Made by a program: the position numbers and the translations under genes. Below are positions 8,896 through 20,935 of a stretch of 36,303 nt of DNA, one piece after another (positions within the stretch are counted from its first letter, which is position 1; each line of letters begins with the position of its first letter). Under the pieces are notes generated by a model. It was not told where the DNA came from. It searched no databases and saw only the letters and a program-made list of their open reading frames with translations. Source of the stretch: Betaproteobacteria bacterium (GTDB lineage Bacteria; Pseudomonadota; Gammaproteobacteria; Burkholderiales; Rhodocyclaceae); the NCBI GenBank assembly GCA_019136545.1, contig JAGVUA010000119.1, positions 5,524 to 41,826 of the forward strand. Direction: 5' to 3'.

Positions 8896-9213
8896 TCAGT
8901 TTTCCTCCATTACGCATGCCAGTGGATGCTGGTTCCGACGAGCGAATGCGACGACTTGCTCGACTTTCGTTGCAGCGACGTCCCGCGGAAAAACGCCGCA
9001 AACGCCCTTGCCTTCGCGATGCACTTTCAACATGACCACCGTTGCCTGCTCACGGTTCATGGCAAAGAAATTCTCCAGTACGACAACCACGAAATCCATC
9101 GGTGTGAAATCGTCGTTCAACAGCATGACCTTGTAAAGTGGCGGCGGCTTGATCCTGGTCTTCCGTGGCTCCAGGACGACACTGCCTTCCCGTTGCGGTT
9201 TCCGAGCAGACAT
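8896..9213 (-). CDS. clpS: ClpS adaptor for N-degron substrates
   Basis: 105 residues with the ClpS signature: [20 protein letters not shown] (about 27-46), then the [18 protein letters not shown] segment and a final acidic end. The adaptor binds N-terminal Leu, Phe, Tyr or Trp of substrates in a pocket formed by the NDD.TPM region and hands them to the ClpA N-domain. It is the first gene of clpS-clpA. The ATG at 9213 lies only 6 bases after a good -10 hexamer, suggesting a leaderless mRNA; no ribosome-binding site is visible. Confidence 0.95.
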   Translation of the reverse strand: MSARKPQREGSVVLEPRKTRIKPPPLYKVMLLNDDFTPMDFVVVVLENFFAMNREQATVVMLKVHREGKGVCGVFPRDVAATKVEQVVAFARRNQHPLACVMEEN

Positions 9214-9219
9214 GATTTG

Positions 9220-9247
9220 ATTCTAATGCCTATTCCCGAGCCTTCAA
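9220..9247 (-). promoter_or_regulatory. Predicted clpSA promoter (probably leaderless)
   Basis: On the minus strand TTGAAG (9247-9242), a 16-base spacer and TAGAAT (9225-9220). Six bases separate the -10 from the clpS ATG, placing the expected transcription start at the A of ATG. Confidence 0.5.
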
Positions 9248-9360
9248 CACGGATGGCAAGAGGGGAATAGCGGTGTGATCGCGCTGTATTTTCGACAGGC
9301 GCGCTGGATTCTCCGAATCGGGGGCGGGTCAGTCATGTTGTTGTGCAGCAAAGAATTTTC

Positions 9361-9389
9361 TTGACGCTCTGTCCGGAATTGCGTAAAAG
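9361..9389 (+). promoter_or_regulatory. Predicted promoter of the cold-shock gene
   Basis: TTGACG, a 17-base spacer, then TAAAAG. Box quality and spacing are close to ideal for sigma-70. It lies about 174 bases before the csp ATG. Confidence 0.6.
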
Positions 9390-9562
9390 GCAAAGCGTGT
9401 TTGGTTCGAGCCTCACCGCTGCGCTGTTTCAGGAACCGCCCCGCTGTCCTTCAGTATTCTGAGTCACCGCTTGGCTTCCTAGGCTGTAGAGACTTTGCAA
9501 CGCAAACATGTTCTGGCGTGTTTTGCGCGCTGGTGTGTTTTCTGTCTATTGGGAAGAGGTTT

Positions 9563-9766
9563 ATGGCAACTGGTACCGTCAAGTGGTTCAATGACTCGAA
9601 GGGTTACGGCTTCATTACTCCGGACGATGGCAGCGAGGATTTGTTCGCTCATTTCTCCGCGATTAGCATGGCCGGCTTCAAGACCCTGAAGGAAGGCGAG
9701 AAAGTTTCCTTCGATGTCGTGCAGGGCCCGAAGGGCAAGCAGGCGTCGAACATTCAGAAGGCCTAA
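9563..9766 (+). CDS. cspA: Cold-shock domain protein (CspA family)
   Basis: 67 residues, standard Csp size. The RNA-binding motifs are intact: RNP1 KGYGFI (about residues 13-18) and RNP2 DLFAHF (about 27-32), after the conserved start TGTVKWFND. The protein binds single-stranded RNA and DNA and melts RNA structure, acting as chaperone or antiterminator. The start is the ATG at 9563, with GAAGAGG about 5 bases upstream, rather than the longer frame beginning at 9401. It is monocistronic, bounded by its own promoter and terminator. Whether it is cold-induced or constitutive (CspE/CspC-like) cannot be read from the protein; the long leader favours regulation. Confidence 0.95.
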   Translation: MATGTVKWFNDSKGYGFITPDDGSEDLFAHFSAISMAGFKTLKEGEKVSFDVVQGPKGKQASNIQKA

Positions 9767-9782
9767 GTCGCCTCCGGAATGC

Positions 9783-9818
9783 AAAAGGCCTGTCGGGGTG
9801 ACCGGCAGGCCTTTTTTT
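9783..9818 (+). terminator. Intrinsic terminator of csp (possibly bidirectional)
   Basis: A 13-bp stem (AAAGGCCTGTCGG / CCGGCAGGCCTTT, one G-U pair) with a GGTGA loop runs into seven T residues at 9812-9818. An A run at 9783-9786 gives a weak T tract on the other strand, so it may also help stop icd transcription, whose stop codon is 22 bases away. Confidence 0.88.
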
Positions 9819-9840
9819 CGTCCCTCGGGTACGGGTCGCT

Positions 9841-11085
9841 TTACATGCGATCGATCATCGCCTGGCCGAAAGCCGAGCACTTCACTTCGGTGGCGCCTTC
9901 CATCAGTCGGGCGAAGTCATAGGTCACCACCTTGTCGCCGATGGCGGTTTCCATCGACTTGATGATCAGATCCGCCGCCTCGCGCCAGCCCATGTGCCGC
10001 AGCATCATTTCGGCCGAGAGGATCAGCGAGCCGGGGTTCACGTAATCCTTGCCGGCGTATTTGGGCGCCGTGCCATGGGTGGCCTCGAAGCAGGCATAAA
10101 GATCGGAGATGTTCGCGCCGGGCGCGATGCCGATGCCGCCGACCTGCGCCGCGAGGGCGTCGGAGATGTAATCGCCGTTGAGATTGAGCGTGGCGATGAC
10201 ATCGTATTCGGCCGGACGCAACAGGATCTGCTGGAGGAAGGCGTCGGCGATGGCGTCCTTGACGACGATTTCGCGGCCGGTATCGGGATTCTTGAACGAG
10301 CACCACGGGCCGCCGTCGATCGGCTGCGCGCCGAATTCGCGCTGCGCCAGCGCGTAGCCCCAGTCGCGGAAAGCCCCTTCGGTGAACTTCATGATGTTGC
10401 CTTTGTGCACGAGGGTGACGCTCTTCCGGTCGTTGGCGATGGCGTACCGGATCGCCGCGCGAACCAGCCGTTCGGTCCCTTCGCGCGACACCGGCTTGAT
10501 GCCAATGCCGGACGTTGCCGGAAAGCGGATCTTCTTGACGCCCATCTCGTCCTGCAGGAACTTGATGACCTTCTTGGCGTTATCCGTTTCGGCGGCCCAC
10601 TCGATGCCCGCGTAAATATCTTCGGTATTCTCGCGGTAGATCACCATGTCGGTCTTCGATGGATCTTTCAGCGGTGACGGTACACCCTTGAAGTAGCGCA
10701 CCGGCCGCACGCACTGGTAGAGGTCGAGCTCCTGGCGCAAGGCGACGTTGAGCGAACGAATGCCGCCGCCCACCGGCGTGGTCATCGGTCCCTTGATCGA
10801 CACCGAGTATTCCTTCAGCAGCGCCAGCGTTTCCTCCGGCAGCCAGATGTCCGGGCCATAAACCCGGGTGGACTTCTCGCCGGCGAATACCTCCATCCAG
10901 ACAATCTGCTTCTTGCCGCCGTATGCCTTCGCCACCGCCGCATCGACCACCTTCTGCATCACCGGGGTAATGTCTATGCCGATGCCGTCGCCTTCGATGA
11001 AGGGAATGACGGGATTGTCCGGTACCGGCTTGCCGGGGACGATCTTCTGGCCTTGCGCAGGAATCTTGATCCGGGAAACGCTCAT
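9841..11085 (-). CDS. icd: NADP-dependent isocitrate dehydrogenase, dimeric type
   Basis: 414 residues, typical of E. coli-type Icd. It oxidatively decarboxylates isocitrate to 2-oxoglutarate in the TCA cycle. The substrate loop [18 protein letters not shown] carries Ser111, equivalent to E. coli Ser113, the site phosphorylated by Ace[21 protein letters not shown] contains the Lys-Tyr pair typical of NADP rather than NAD use. The start follows a strong GGAGGAA box. It has its own promoter at 11166-11193 and sits downstream of the unrelated monomeric enzyme icd2 on the same strand. The kinase/phosphatase gene aceK is 2.6 kb away, so phosphorylation control is expected. Confidence 0.96.
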   Translation of the reverse strand: MSVSRIKIPAQGQKIVPGKPVPDNPVIPFIEGDGIGIDITPVMQKVVDAAVAKAYGGKKQIVWMEVFAGEKSTRVYGPDIWLPEETLALLKEYSVSIKGPMTTPVGGGIRSLNVALRQELDLYQCVRPVRYFKGVPSPLKDPSKTDMVIYRENTEDIYAGIEWAAETDNAKKVIKFLQDEMGVKKIRFPATSGIGIKPVSREGTERLVRAAIRYAIANDRKSVTLVHKGNIMKFTEGAFRDWGYALAQREFGAQPIDGGPWCSFKNPDTGREIVVKDAIADAFLQQILLRPAEYDVIATLNLNGDYISDALAAQVGGIGIAPGANISDLYACFEATHGTAPKYAGKDYVNPGSLILSAEMMLRHMGWREAADLIIKSMETAIGDKVVTYDFARLMEGATEVKCSAFGQAMIDRM

Positions 11086-11165
11086 GCTTCCTCCTCGTGT
11101 TTCTTGGTTGTCAGTGGATATCGGCCGGAAAGGGCAGCGAATGGCGGCACTCCGGCTGACCGTCG

Positions 11166-11193
11166 ATTATCCAACAACGCTGGACGTATGCAA
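11166..11193 (-). promoter_or_regulatory. Predicted icd promoter
   Basis: Minus strand: TTGCAT (11193-11188), 16 bases, GATAAT (11171-11166), about 80 bases before the icd ATG. The -35 box lies in the T-rich tail of the icd2 terminator. Confidence 0.55.
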
Positions 11194-11224
11194 AATAATC
11201 AGGCGGCGAGGTTATCGCCGCCTG
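11189..11224 (-). terminator. Intrinsic terminator of icd2
   Basis: A perfect 10-bp stem CAGGCGGCGA / TCGCCGCCTG with a 5-base loop (11200-11224), followed on the minus strand by the T-rich ATTATTTTGC. It lies 22 bases after the icd2 stop codon and separates icd2 from icd. Confidence 0.8.
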
Positions 11225-11246
11225 CTCTCGGGAGGAAGGGGCCGGC

Positions 11247-13484
<2,238 letters not shown>

Positions 13485-13722
13485 GTGCAGTCCACTCTCG
13501 TCGTCGTTGATTGTGCGGTTCGCCCGATTTGCCTCTGCCCCGCATCGAACCTGGGTTCCATGCCGGGTCTTGCACGGACATTGGTGCGATAGGGATCAAA
13601 CTCGCGAATGCCGTGATCAATTTTAATCGGAATGGTGATCTCGTGCCTCGAGTCGGTTCAAGCGGGCCGGGAGAGGGCGCGCTGCTAGAATTCGCCGTCC
13701 CGCCAGCGCTGACTTTCTCGTG

Positions 13723-15498
13723 ATGAAGGATTCCGCCGTGCAAGATAAGCTGTCGCGCCAGATCGCCCAGGCGATGATCGACGGCTTCGACAAGCACTAT
13801 CGCCTGTTTCGCGAGTGCTCCGCAAGCGCAAAGCGGCGTTTCGAAGAGGCCGACTGGGCCGGCGGCCAACAGGCCGTGCGCGACCGCATCCAGTTCTACG
13901 ACGACCGTGTCAAGGAAACCCTGGAAACCCTGCATGCCACGTATCGCGCCGGCGAACTCGGCGACGAGGCCTGGCAGCGGGCCAAGCTTTTCTACATCCG
14001 GCTTCTGATCGACCACAAGCAGCCGGAACTGGCGGAAACGTTTTTTAACTCGGTGTTCTGCCGGGTGCAGCACCGGACCTATTTCCACAACGACTTCATT
14101 TTCTTTCGTCCCGCCATCTCCACCGAGTTCATCGAATCGGAGCCCCCGACCTATCGCTGCTACTACCCGGGCACCGCCGGTTTTCATGCCGCCGTGCGGC
14201 AGGTGTTTCTCGATTTTCACTGGGCGCGGCCGTTCGAGGATCTCGACCGCGACGTCGCGTTCGTTTTCAGAATGGCCAGGATGCAAATCGCCCCGGACGG
14301 CGTGCTGCCCATGGCGCAGGCCAACCTGCAGATACAGATTCTCAATTCCGCCTTCTACCGGAACAAGGGGGCGTATGTCATTGGCAAAATAGTCAATGGC
14401 ACCGACGAGTATCCCTTCACCGTGCCGGTGCTGCACACGGAGGAAGGCAAGCTGTATCTCGATACCATCCTGCTCGATGTCTGGCGCATCGCCTCGCTGT
14501 TCTCGCTGTCGCGCGCCTACTTCATGGTCGACATGCCGGTGCCGTCCGCTTACGTGCAGTTCCTGAGCTCGCTGATGCCGGGCAAGCCCCGTTCCGAGCT
14601 CTACACCATGCTGGGCCTGGGCAAGCAAGGCAAGACCATGTTCTTTCGCGACCTCTTCCACCACCTGCATCACTCGCGCGACGAGTTCGTCGTCGCACCC
14701 GGCATACGCGGCATGGTCATGATGGTGTTCACCCTGCCGTCTTTTCCCTACGTGTTCAAGGTGATCAAGGATGTCTTCGGCGCCAGCAAGGAAGTCGACC
14801 ACGCGACCGTGAAGCGCAAGTATCAACTGGTTCGCCAGGTCGATCGCGTCGGGCGCATGGCCGACACCCTCGAGTATTCCTACGCGGCCTTGCCCAAGGC
14901 GCGATTCTCGGCGGCGCTGCTCGAAGAACTCTATCAACAGGTGCCGTCGCAACTCGAAGAGGATGGCGAAGACCTGGTTATCAAGCATCTGTATATCGAA
15001 CGGCGCATGGAGCCGCTCAATCTCTACCTGGACCGCGTCGACAAGGAAGGACGCGACGATCTCCTGGACCAGGTCGTGCTCGAGTATGGCAATGCCATCC
15101 GCCAGCTGGCCATCGCCAACATCTTTCCCGGCGACATGCTCTGGAAGAATTTTGGCGTGGCCCGGTTCGGGCGCGTCGTGTTCTATGACTACGACGAGAT
15201 CGAGTACATGACCGATTGCAACTTCCGGCGGATACCGCCGGCGCCCAATCCGGAAATGGAGATGTCCGGCGAACCGTGGTACTCGGTCGGCCGCAACGAT
15301 GTCTTCCCCGAGGAGTTCGCCAGCTTCCTCTTGACTTCGCCCAAGATTCGGCAGGCCTTCATGAAACATCACGCCGACCTGCTCGACGTGTCGTTCTGGC
15401 AGGAAGCGCAGCAGTCGATCAGGCGCGGCGAGGTGCGCGACTTCTTTCCCTATCCGGAAGCGTTCCGTTTCTGCAGCGCGTTCGGCGACGGTCGCTGA
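13723..15498 (+). CDS. aceK: Isocitrate dehydrogenase kinase/phosphatase
   Basis: 591 residues from the ATG at 13723, about the E. coli length. Family marks: start region [18 protein letters not shown] and FEEADW, regulatory-domain segments such as [20 protein letters not shown], the ATP-binding lysine in [12 protein letters not shown] (about 346), and catalytic/metal segments [10 protein letters not shown] and [12 protein letters not shown]. It inactivates Icd by phosphorylation and reverses this, diverting isocitrate to the glyoxylate shunt during growth on acetate or fatty acids. Start choice is uncertain: GTG at 13720, ATG at 13723, or GTG at 13738, which has AAGGA 7 bases upstream and gives the better-matching N-terminus. 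aceA and aceB are not in the window. rluE begins 11 bases after the stop. Confidence 0.94.
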   Translation: MKDSAVQDKLSRQIAQAMIDGFDKHYRLFRECSASAKRRFEEADWAGGQQAVRDRIQFYDDRVKETLETLHATYRAGELGDEAWQRAKLFYIRLLIDHKQPELAETFFNSVFCRVQHRTYFHNDFIFFRPAISTEFIESEPPTYRCYYPGTAGFHAAVRQVFLDFHWARPFEDLDRDVAFVFRMARMQIAPDGVLPMAQANLQIQILNSAFYRNKGAYVIGKIVNGTDEYPFTVPVLHTEEGKLYLDTILLDVWRIASLFSLSRAYFMVDMPVPSAYVQFLSSLMPGKPRSELYTMLGLGKQGKTMFFRDLFHHLHHSRDEFVVAPGIRGMVMMVFTLPSFPYVFKVIKDVFGASKEVDHATVKRKYQLVRQVDRVGRMADTLEYSYAALPKARFSAALLEELYQQVPSQLEEDGEDLVIKHLYIERRMEPLNLYLDRVDKEGRDDLLDQVVLEYGNAIRQLAIANIFPGDMLWKNFGVARFGRVVFYDYDEIEYMTDCNFRRIPPAPNPEMEMSGEPWYSVGRNDVFPEEFASFLLTSPKIRQAFMKHHADLLDVSFWQEAQQSIRRGEVRDFFPYPEAFRFCSAFGDGR

Positions 15499-15509
15499 CG
15501 ATTCCGGCG

Positions 15510-16070
15510 ATGCCGCGGCTGATCCTGTTGAACAAGCCTCATGGCGTCCTGACGCAGTTCACCTCGACCGACGGCAGGCTGACGCTCAAGGACTTCATCC
15601 CCCTGCCGGGCGTTTATGCCGCCGGCCGGCTCGATGCCGATAGCGAGGGCCTGGTGGTGCTGACCGACGACGGCGCCATGCAGGCGCGCATCAGCCACCC
15701 GCGCCACAAACTGACCAAGACCTATTGGGCGCAGGTCGAGGGCGTGCCGGACCCGGAAGCGATCGAGCGCTTGCAGCGCGGTGTGGACCTTGGCGATTTC
15801 GTCACGCGGCCTTGCCGGGCCAGGATGATCGACGAGCCGCCGGGGCTGTGGCCGCGGCATCCGCCGATTCGATATCGGCTCGACAAGCCGACCGCCTGGC
15901 TCGAACTCGCCTTGCAGGAAGGCAAGAATCGCCAGGTCCGGCGCATGACCGCCAAGGTCGGTTTTCCTACCCTGCGCTTGATCCGCTGGGCCGTCGGGCC
16001 GTGGACCCTGGCCGGGCTGGCGCCCGGGCAATGGCGCGAGGCCGATGCATCGGCGCTCAGCCGTGGCTGA
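15510..16070 (+). CDS. rluE: 23S rRNA pseudouridine synthase RluE-type
   Basis: 186 residues, RsuA/RluE-type without an S4 domain. The catalytic motif is [17 protein letters not shown] with catalytic Asp42. Later motifs are [11 protein letters not shown] and [21 protein letters not shown]. The short form starting directly with [13 protein letters not shown] fits RluE, which modifies one uridine in 23S rRNA domain V; RluF/RsuA carry an extra N-terminal domain. It probably shares the aceK transcript (11-base gap). The upstream open frame from 15216 overlaps aceK and is rejected as its start. Its last 14 bases overlap the end of cphA on the opposite strand. Confidence 0.9.
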   Translation: MPRLILLNKPHGVLTQFTSTDGRLTLKDFIPLPGVYAAGRLDADSEGLVVLTDDGAMQARISHPRHKLTKTYWAQVEGVPDPEAIERLQRGVDLGDFVTRPCRARMIDEPPGLWPRHPPIRYRLDKPTAWLELALQEGKNRQVRRMTAKVGFPTLRLIRWAVGPWTLAGLAPGQWREADASALSRG

Positions 16071-18627
16071 CTCTTGCGCTGATATGCGCCAGCGCCTCCT
16101 CGACCTGGTCGATCAGGATCAGGCATAGATCGCCCTCGCCGAGTTTGTCGAGGGCGGCGTCGATGGCCAGAAATTCGCCGTGGATTTCCGCGACGGCCTT
16201 GGTGCGCGAAGCTTTGACAAGGCCTTGGCGCAGCAGGCCGATGACCTCGCCGTCGGCCCGCCCGCGCTGGCAGGCATCCTGGTAAAGCACCACCTCGTCG
16301 AACGCGTTGCCGAGGATTTCGGTCTGCTGCCGGATATCCTCGTCGCGACGATCGCCGGCGCCGCTGATGACGACGACGCGGCGCTTGGCCGGCAGGCTTT
16401 CCACGGCCTGCACCAGCGCCTTGATGGCGTCCGGATTGTGGCCGTAGTCGGCGATGAGCGTGGCGCCGCGGTAATCGAACAAGTTGAAGCGACCGGGCGC
16501 CGACTGGGCATCGTTGATGAAACTGGCCAGGCCGGCATGGATGGTCGACCACTCCAGCCCCAGCGCCCAGGCGGCGGCGACCGCCGCCATCGCGTTTTCA
16601 ACCTGGAAACCGATGCCGCCGTTGCGCGTGATCGGAATGCCGGAAAGCGCGATGCGATGCTCGAGCATGCCTTCGGCGGCGACGATGGCATCGCCGTCGC
16701 GGTAAACCACACGCTTGCCCTGGACGCGCTGGGCGGCGACGATGGGCTGGTGGCGGTCGTTGGCGAAGTAGGTGACCGAACCCGGACAGGCCTCGGCCAT
16801 GCGGGCGACGTTGGGGTCGGCCGCGTTGAGCACGGCCATGCCCGCGGACGCGACGTTTTCGACGATGACCCGCTTGACCACCGCCAGGTCTTCGACCGTG
16901 TTGATGTAGCTCAGGCCCAGGTGATCGCCCATGCCGATATTGGTCACCACCGCCACGTCGCAGCGATCGAAGGCGAGGCCTTCGCGCAACACGCCGCCGC
17001 GCGCCGTTTCCAGCACGGCGGCGTCCACATCGGGGTGGGCCAGCACATTGCGCGCGCTTTTCGGCCCGCTGCAATCGCCGCTATCGATGCGCCGGCCCTC
17101 GATGTAGATGCCGTCGGTGCTGGTCATGCCGACGCGCAACCCGCGCTGGGCAAGAATGTTGGCGATCAGTCGCGCCGTCGTGGTCTTGCCGTTGGTGCCC
17201 GCCACGGCCACGATCGGGATGCGGGCGTTGTCGCCGGGTTCGAACATCATCGAGATGACGGCTTCGCCCACCGCCCGGCCCTTGCCGTACGAGGGGCTGA
17301 GATGCATGCGCAGACCGGGTGCGGCATTGACCTCGACGATGCCGCCGCCTTGGTCCTCGAGCGGCACCAGCACGCTGTCGCAGACGACGTCGATACCGCA
17401 AATGTCCAGTCCCACCATTTGCGCCGCGGCGACGGCGGCCGCCGCCAGGTCGGGGTGGACATCGTCGGTGACGTCGGTCGCCGTGCCGCCGGTGGAAAGA
17501 TTGGCGTTGTTCCGCAGCACGACGCGCGCGCCGCGCGGCGGCACCGAATCGGCGTCGAAGCCCTGCTTGGCCAGTACGGCCAGCGCGATGTCGTCGAACC
17601 GGATCTTGGTGAGGGAGGTGGCGTGACCCGTGCCCCGGCGCGGATCGGCGTTGACCTGGTCGACCAACTGGCGCACGGAGTGGGTGCCGTCGCCGAACAC
17701 CTGCGGTGGGTCCCGCCGGGCGGCGGCGATCAACCGATTGCCGACCACCAGCATGCGGTAGTCCTGTCCCGGCAGATAGCGCTCGACCAGCACCGCCGAT
17801 CCGAACTCGGCCGCGACCGCATGGGCCGCCATGACCTGCTCGCGGGTTTCCATGTTCACCGCGACGCCTTTGCCCTGGTTGCCGTCCTGCGGCTTGACCA
17901 CCACGGGCCCGCCGATTTCCTGCGCCGCGCGCCAGGCATCCTCGGCATCGCTCACCGGACGGCCGCGCGGTACGGCGACGCCGCCGGCGCACAGCAGCTT
18001 CTTGGTCAGTTCCTTGTCCTGGGCGATGGCTTCGGCGATCGCGCTGCTGCGGTCCGTCTCGGCGGCCTGGATGCGCCGTTGTTTGCTGCCCCAGCCGAAC
18101 TGCACGAGGCTGCCGGACGTCAGCCGGCGATAGGGAATGCCGCGCGCCACCGCCGCCTGGACGATCGCGCCGGTGCTGGGGCCGAGGCGTTCGTCCTCGT
18201 CCAGTTCCCGCAAGCGATCGATGGCCGCCGCGGCGTCGAAGGGCAGGTCCTCCAGCGCGGCGCGGCAAAGCTGCTCGGCGAGTTCGAAGGCAAGACGGCC
18301 CACGGCCTCTTCGCTGTACTCGACGACCACCTGGTAGATGCCGGGCTCGACCGTAGCCGTGGTGCGGCCGAAAGTGACCGGACAGCCGGCCTGGGCCTGC
18401 AGACCCAGCGCCGCGAATTCCAGCGCATGCGCCATCGCCAGGTCCTCGGCGTGGCTGGTGGGCGCGAGAAATCCGATTTCAGGGAAGCGTGCGCGCAAAC
18501 GGTCTTCGAACCCGGCGAGATTGCCGATGCGGCGCTCCGCCTCGGCGCAGGAGACGATGGCCTCGATGGCGGTATGCCGACTCCAAAGATTGGGGCCGCG
18601 CAAGGCCCGAATTCTCGATACTTCCAT
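16057..18627 (-). CDS. cphA: Cyanophycin synthetase
   Basis: 856 residues from the ATG at 18627, normal for CphA1-type enzymes. Order: N-terminal domain (1-160), ATP-grasp domain with [18 protein letters not shown] (241-258) and the metal-binding end [13 protein letters not shown] (430-442), then a Mur-ligase-like domain with intact P-loop GTNGKTTT at 477-484, [12 protein letters not shown], and a C-terminal domain with [20 protein letters not shown]. The ATP-grasp site adds Asp to the chain and the Mur-ligase site adds Arg to its beta-carboxyl, making multi-L-arginyl-poly-L-aspartate, a nitrogen store. It follows its paralogue by 14 bases in the same operon. A frame extending 47 codons upstream would overlap the paralogue and is rejected; [15 protein letters not shown] matches the family start. 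Confidence 0.95.
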   Translation of the reverse strand: MEVSRIRALRGPNLWSRHTAIEAIVSCAEAERRIGNLAGFEDRLRARFPEIGFLAPTSHAEDLAMAHALEFAALGLQAQAGCPVTFGRTTATVEPGIYQVVVEYSEEAVGRLAFELAEQLCRAALEDLPFDAAAAIDRLRELDEDERLGPSTGAIVQAAVARGIPYRRLTSGSLVQFGWGSKQRRIQAAETDRSSAIAEAIAQDKELTKKLLCAGGVAVPRGRPVSDAEDAWRAAQEIGGPVVVKPQDGNQGKGVAVNMETREQVMAAHAVAAEFGSAVLVERYLPGQDYRMLVVGNRLIAAARRDPPQVFGDGTHSVRQLVDQVNADPRRGTGHATSLTKIRFDDIALAVLAKQGFDADSVPPRGARVVLRNNANLSTGGTATDVTDDVHPDLAAAAVAAAQMVGLDICGIDVVCDSVLVPLEDQGGGIVEVNAAPGLRMHLSPSYGKGRAVGEAVISMMFEPGDNARIPIVAVAGTNGKTTTARLIANILAQRGLRVGMTSTDGIYIEGRRIDSGDCSGPKSARNVLAHPDVDAAVLETARGGVLREGLAFDRCDVAVVTNIGMGDHLGLSYINTVEDLAVVKRVIVENVASAGMAVLNAADPNVARMAEACPGSVTYFANDRHQPIVAAQRVQGKRVVYRDGDAIVAAEGMLEHRIALSGIPITRNGGIGFQVENAMAAVAAAWALGLEWSTIHAGLASFINDAQSAPGRFNLFDYRGATLIADYGHNPDAIKALVQAVESLPAKRRVVVISGAGDRRDEDIRQQTEILGNAFDEVVLYQDACQRGRADGEVIGLLRQGLVKASRTKAVAEIHGEFLAIDAALDKLGEGDLCLILIDQVEEALAHISARVSHG

Positions 18628-18641
18628 GAATGAGGGTCCGA

Positions 18642-20816
18642 TCAGGTCTGGTGGGCCGGGCCAACGTCGTTGGCATGGCTGGTTTCGATACCGGCGCGAA
18701 TCAGGTCGGGTGCGATGCCGAGCGCCCACGCGGCGCCGGCGGCGGCCAGGATGGCCGATCGCGGCCACGACTGGCCGTTCGTCGCCAACAGGGCTGCGGA
18801 CGACGGCAGCGGAATCTCCTGCGCGCCGATGGCCAGCACCAGTCCGCCGTCGCGGATGAACACGGCTTTCCCGTCTGCCTTTCGATGGTCGACGATGCTC
18901 GGCAGCATCGCATCCTCGGCATAGAGAATCACTTCGCCGTCGCAGAGCGGCGCCAGCTCGACCACGCGGGCGTCGGCTGCGTTGAGGACTGCGGCGCCGT
19001 CGTTGCTGACCATGTCCACCGGGGTGCGCAGCACCGTCGCCATGTGCTCCGGCGTTTCAATGTAATGGTCGGCGACCTGGGCGGCCGGGTCGATGTCCGT
19101 CACTACCGCGACCGTGCAGCGATCGTAGGCGAGGCCTTCGGCGACGATGCTGCGCGCATCGGTTTCGATGATCGCGGTGTCGACGGCGCGGTTGATCAGC
19201 AATCGATGTCCGGCATGCCAGTGGACGCCGTCGGCCCGGTCGACGCGCCGCTGGCCGACAAAGCTGCCATCGCGGCATGCCACGCCGACATGCTTGCCGC
19301 TCAGCCGGACCAGTTCGGCGAGCAGCCGCGCGACGGCGGTCGTGCCATGGCAGCCGGTGATGCCGACGATCGGAATGCGGCCATCCTCGCCCGCCGGAAA
19401 CAGGTGCCGGACGATGGCGGCGCCGACCGGCCGCGGCTTTCCTTCGGCGGGCTTGAGGTGCATGAGCAGCCCGGGTCCGGCGTTCACCTCGACGATGGCG
19501 CCGCGCTGGTCGGCCAGCGGACGGCCGATGTCTTCCGCCACCAGGTCGATGCCGGCGATATCGAGACCGACCACGCGGGCGGCCAGGGTGGCGGCGCGGG
19601 CGACTTCCGGATGAACTTCGTCGGTTTCGTCGTAGGCGAGATCGCCCTGTCGCTTGACCAGGATCTGCCGGCCCGCCGGCGGCACGGACGCCGCGTCGAG
19701 ACCTTGGCGTTCGAGTTCCAGCAGGGCGATCGGCTCGTCGGCCAGGATCAAGGGCTCCAGGGGAAATTCCTCCTCCTCGCCGCAGCGCGGATCGCTGTTG
19801 ATCTGGGTCTCGACCAATTGCGCGACGGTCGAGCGGCCGTCACCCACCACCGTCTGCGTCTTGCCGCGAATCGCCGCGACCACGCGGCCGCCGACCACCA
19901 GCAGGCGATGGGCGTTGCCGCGCACGAAGCGCTCGACCATCACGCCGCTGCCTTCGCCGAGGGCCGCCCCATAGGCCTTGTCCACCTCGGCGCGGGTGTT
20001 GAGATCGGTGAACACGCCGCGACCATGGTTGGCGTCGGTGGGTTTGACCACGACCGGCAAGCCGATCTCCTCGGCCGCCGCCCAGGCATCGTCGGCATCA
20101 TCGACTTCGCGGCCCTCGGGAATGGGCACGCCGCAGGCGGCGAGCAGGCGCTTGGTCAGGTCCTTGTCGCTGGCGATGCTTTCGCCGATGGCGCTGGTGC
20201 TGTCCGTTTCGGCGGTCCAGATGCGCCGGCTGTAGGCGCCGTGGCCCAGTTGGACCAGATTGCCCTCGGTGAGCCGGATCGACGGAATGCCGCGTTCGGT
20301 GGCGGCGTCGACGATAGACGCCGTGCTCGGGCCCAGGCAATTCCGGTCGGCGAGGGCGCGGAGGCCGGCCAGGGTATGCGCCACGTCGAACGGCTGGTCC
20401 TCGATCGCCGCCAGGATCAGCTGCCGGGCCGCTTCCAGGCAGGCTCGCGTCACGCTTTCCTCGCGCGAGCGCACCACCACTTTGTAGATGCCGCGCTTCG
20501 AGGTGCTGCGCGCCTTGCCGAAGCTGGTGCGCTGGCCGATCAGGTTCTGCAGCTCGAGCGTGACGTGCTCGAGGATATGCGCGGCCCAGGTGCCTTCGTT
20601 CAGGCGCTGCAGGAAACCGCCGCGTTCGCCGATGCTGCACTTGTGCTCGATCAGCGAAGGCAGCCACGCCATCAACCGATCGACGAAGCCCGGCAGCGTG
20701 TTGGATGGAAAGTCCTCCAGGTCGCCAATGTCGACCCAGGCTTCCAGCGCCGGGCGGTAGGTCCAGATGTTCGGGCCGCGCAAGGGGGCGATGTGGAGAA
20801 TTTCGATCTTCTTCAT
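18642..20816 (-). CDS. cphA': CphA-like paralogue with degenerate, shortened Mur-ligase half (CphA')
   Basis: 724 residues, 132 shorter than the neighbouring CphA. N-terminal and ATP-grasp parts look intact: start IEILHIAPLRGPNIW, PVVVKPTDANHGRGVF (254-269) and IVEVNAGPGLLMH (441-453). In the Mur-ligase part the P-loop reads GCHGTTAV (488-495) where CphA has GTNGKTTT, so the Walker A lysine is replaced by threonine; the C-terminal substrate domain ends early and lacks the DYGHNPD region. The Arg-adding step should be impaired, leaving Asp addition, primer or scaffold activity, or a regulatory role. Paired cphA/cphA' genes are known from Ralstonia/Cupriavidus. The ATG at 20816 is chosen by alignment with CphA; the longer frame runs into the divergent promoter region. 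First gene of cphA'-cphA. Confidence 0.9.
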   Translation of the reverse strand: MKKIEILHIAPLRGPNIWTYRPALEAWVDIGDLEDFPSNTLPGFVDRLMAWLPSLIEHKCSIGERGGFLQRLNEGTWAAHILEHVTLELQNLIGQRTSFGKARSTSKRGIYKVVVRSREESVTRACLEAARQLILAAIEDQPFDVAHTLAGLRALADRNCLGPSTASIVDAATERGIPSIRLTEGNLVQLGHGAYSRRIWTAETDSTSAIGESIASDKDLTKRLLAACGVPIPEGREVDDADDAWAAAEEIGLPVVVKPTDANHGRGVFTDLNTRAEVDKAYGAALGEGSGVMVERFVRGNAHRLLVVGGRVVAAIRGKTQTVVGDGRSTVAQLVETQINSDPRCGEEEEFPLEPLILADEPIALLELERQGLDAASVPPAGRQILVKRQGDLAYDETDEVHPEVARAATLAARVVGLDIAGIDLVAEDIGRPLADQRGAIVEVNAGPGLLMHLKPAEGKPRPVGAAIVRHLFPAGEDGRIPIVGITGCHGTTAVARLLAELVRLSGKHVGVACRDGSFVGQRRVDRADGVHWHAGHRLLINRAVDTAIIETDARSIVAEGLAYDRCTVAVVTDIDPAAQVADHYIETPEHMATVLRTPVDMVSNDGAAVLNAADARVVELAPLCDGEVILYAEDAMLPSIVDHRKADGKAVFIRDGGLVLAIGAQEIPLPSSAALLATNGQSWPRSAILAAAGAAWALGIAPDLIRAGIETSHANDVGPAHQT

Positions 20817-20923
20817 GTGCTTGTCAGTTTGCCCGGCGCCACGCCTTGTGATGGGTATGAGTGAAACGCAATCCTCGAAGAATAGTTTACCGGAGCGTTG
20901 GTCGGGCGGGGTGCGCCCGCCGC

Positions 20924-20929
20924 TATACT
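20924..20929 (+). promoter_or_regulatory. -10 box before the ABC transporter gene (possible leaderless start)
   Basis: TATACT ends 6 bases before the ATG at 20936, which would place the transcription start on the ATG. No convincing -35 was found, so the call rests on the -10 alone. The 119-base divergent gap must also hold the cphA' promoter. Confidence 0.4.
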
Positions 20930-20935
20930 GCGGCC

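Larger units (their letters stand above)
9214..9562 (+). promoter_or_regulatory. 349-base intergenic region: clpSA promoter and csp promoter with long 5' leader
   Basis: No gene is supported here. The left part holds the clpSA promoter. A plus-strand promoter, TTGACG (9361-9366) with a 17-base spacer and TAAAAG (9384-9389), would start the csp mRNA near 9396 and leave a 5' untranslated leader of about 165 bases. Long structured leaders acting as temperature switches are known for E. coli cspA. A frame open from 9401 into the csp gene is judged non-coding extension. Confidence 0.6.

Noticed and set aside
9401-9562. N-terminal extension of the cold-shock protein
   Set aside because: It lies in the expected untranslated leader; the family begins at the ATG at 9563.
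13545-13575. tRNA T-arm-like string (CGAACCTGGGTTCC) in the icd2/aceK gap
   Set aside because: No acceptor stem, anticodon arm or CCA end could be formed around it.
16180-18633. Plus-strand open frame (817 codons) opposite cphA, and similar ones opposite cphA', the ABC transporter and icd2
   Set aside because: No recognisable domains; the opposite strand encodes complete known enzymes.
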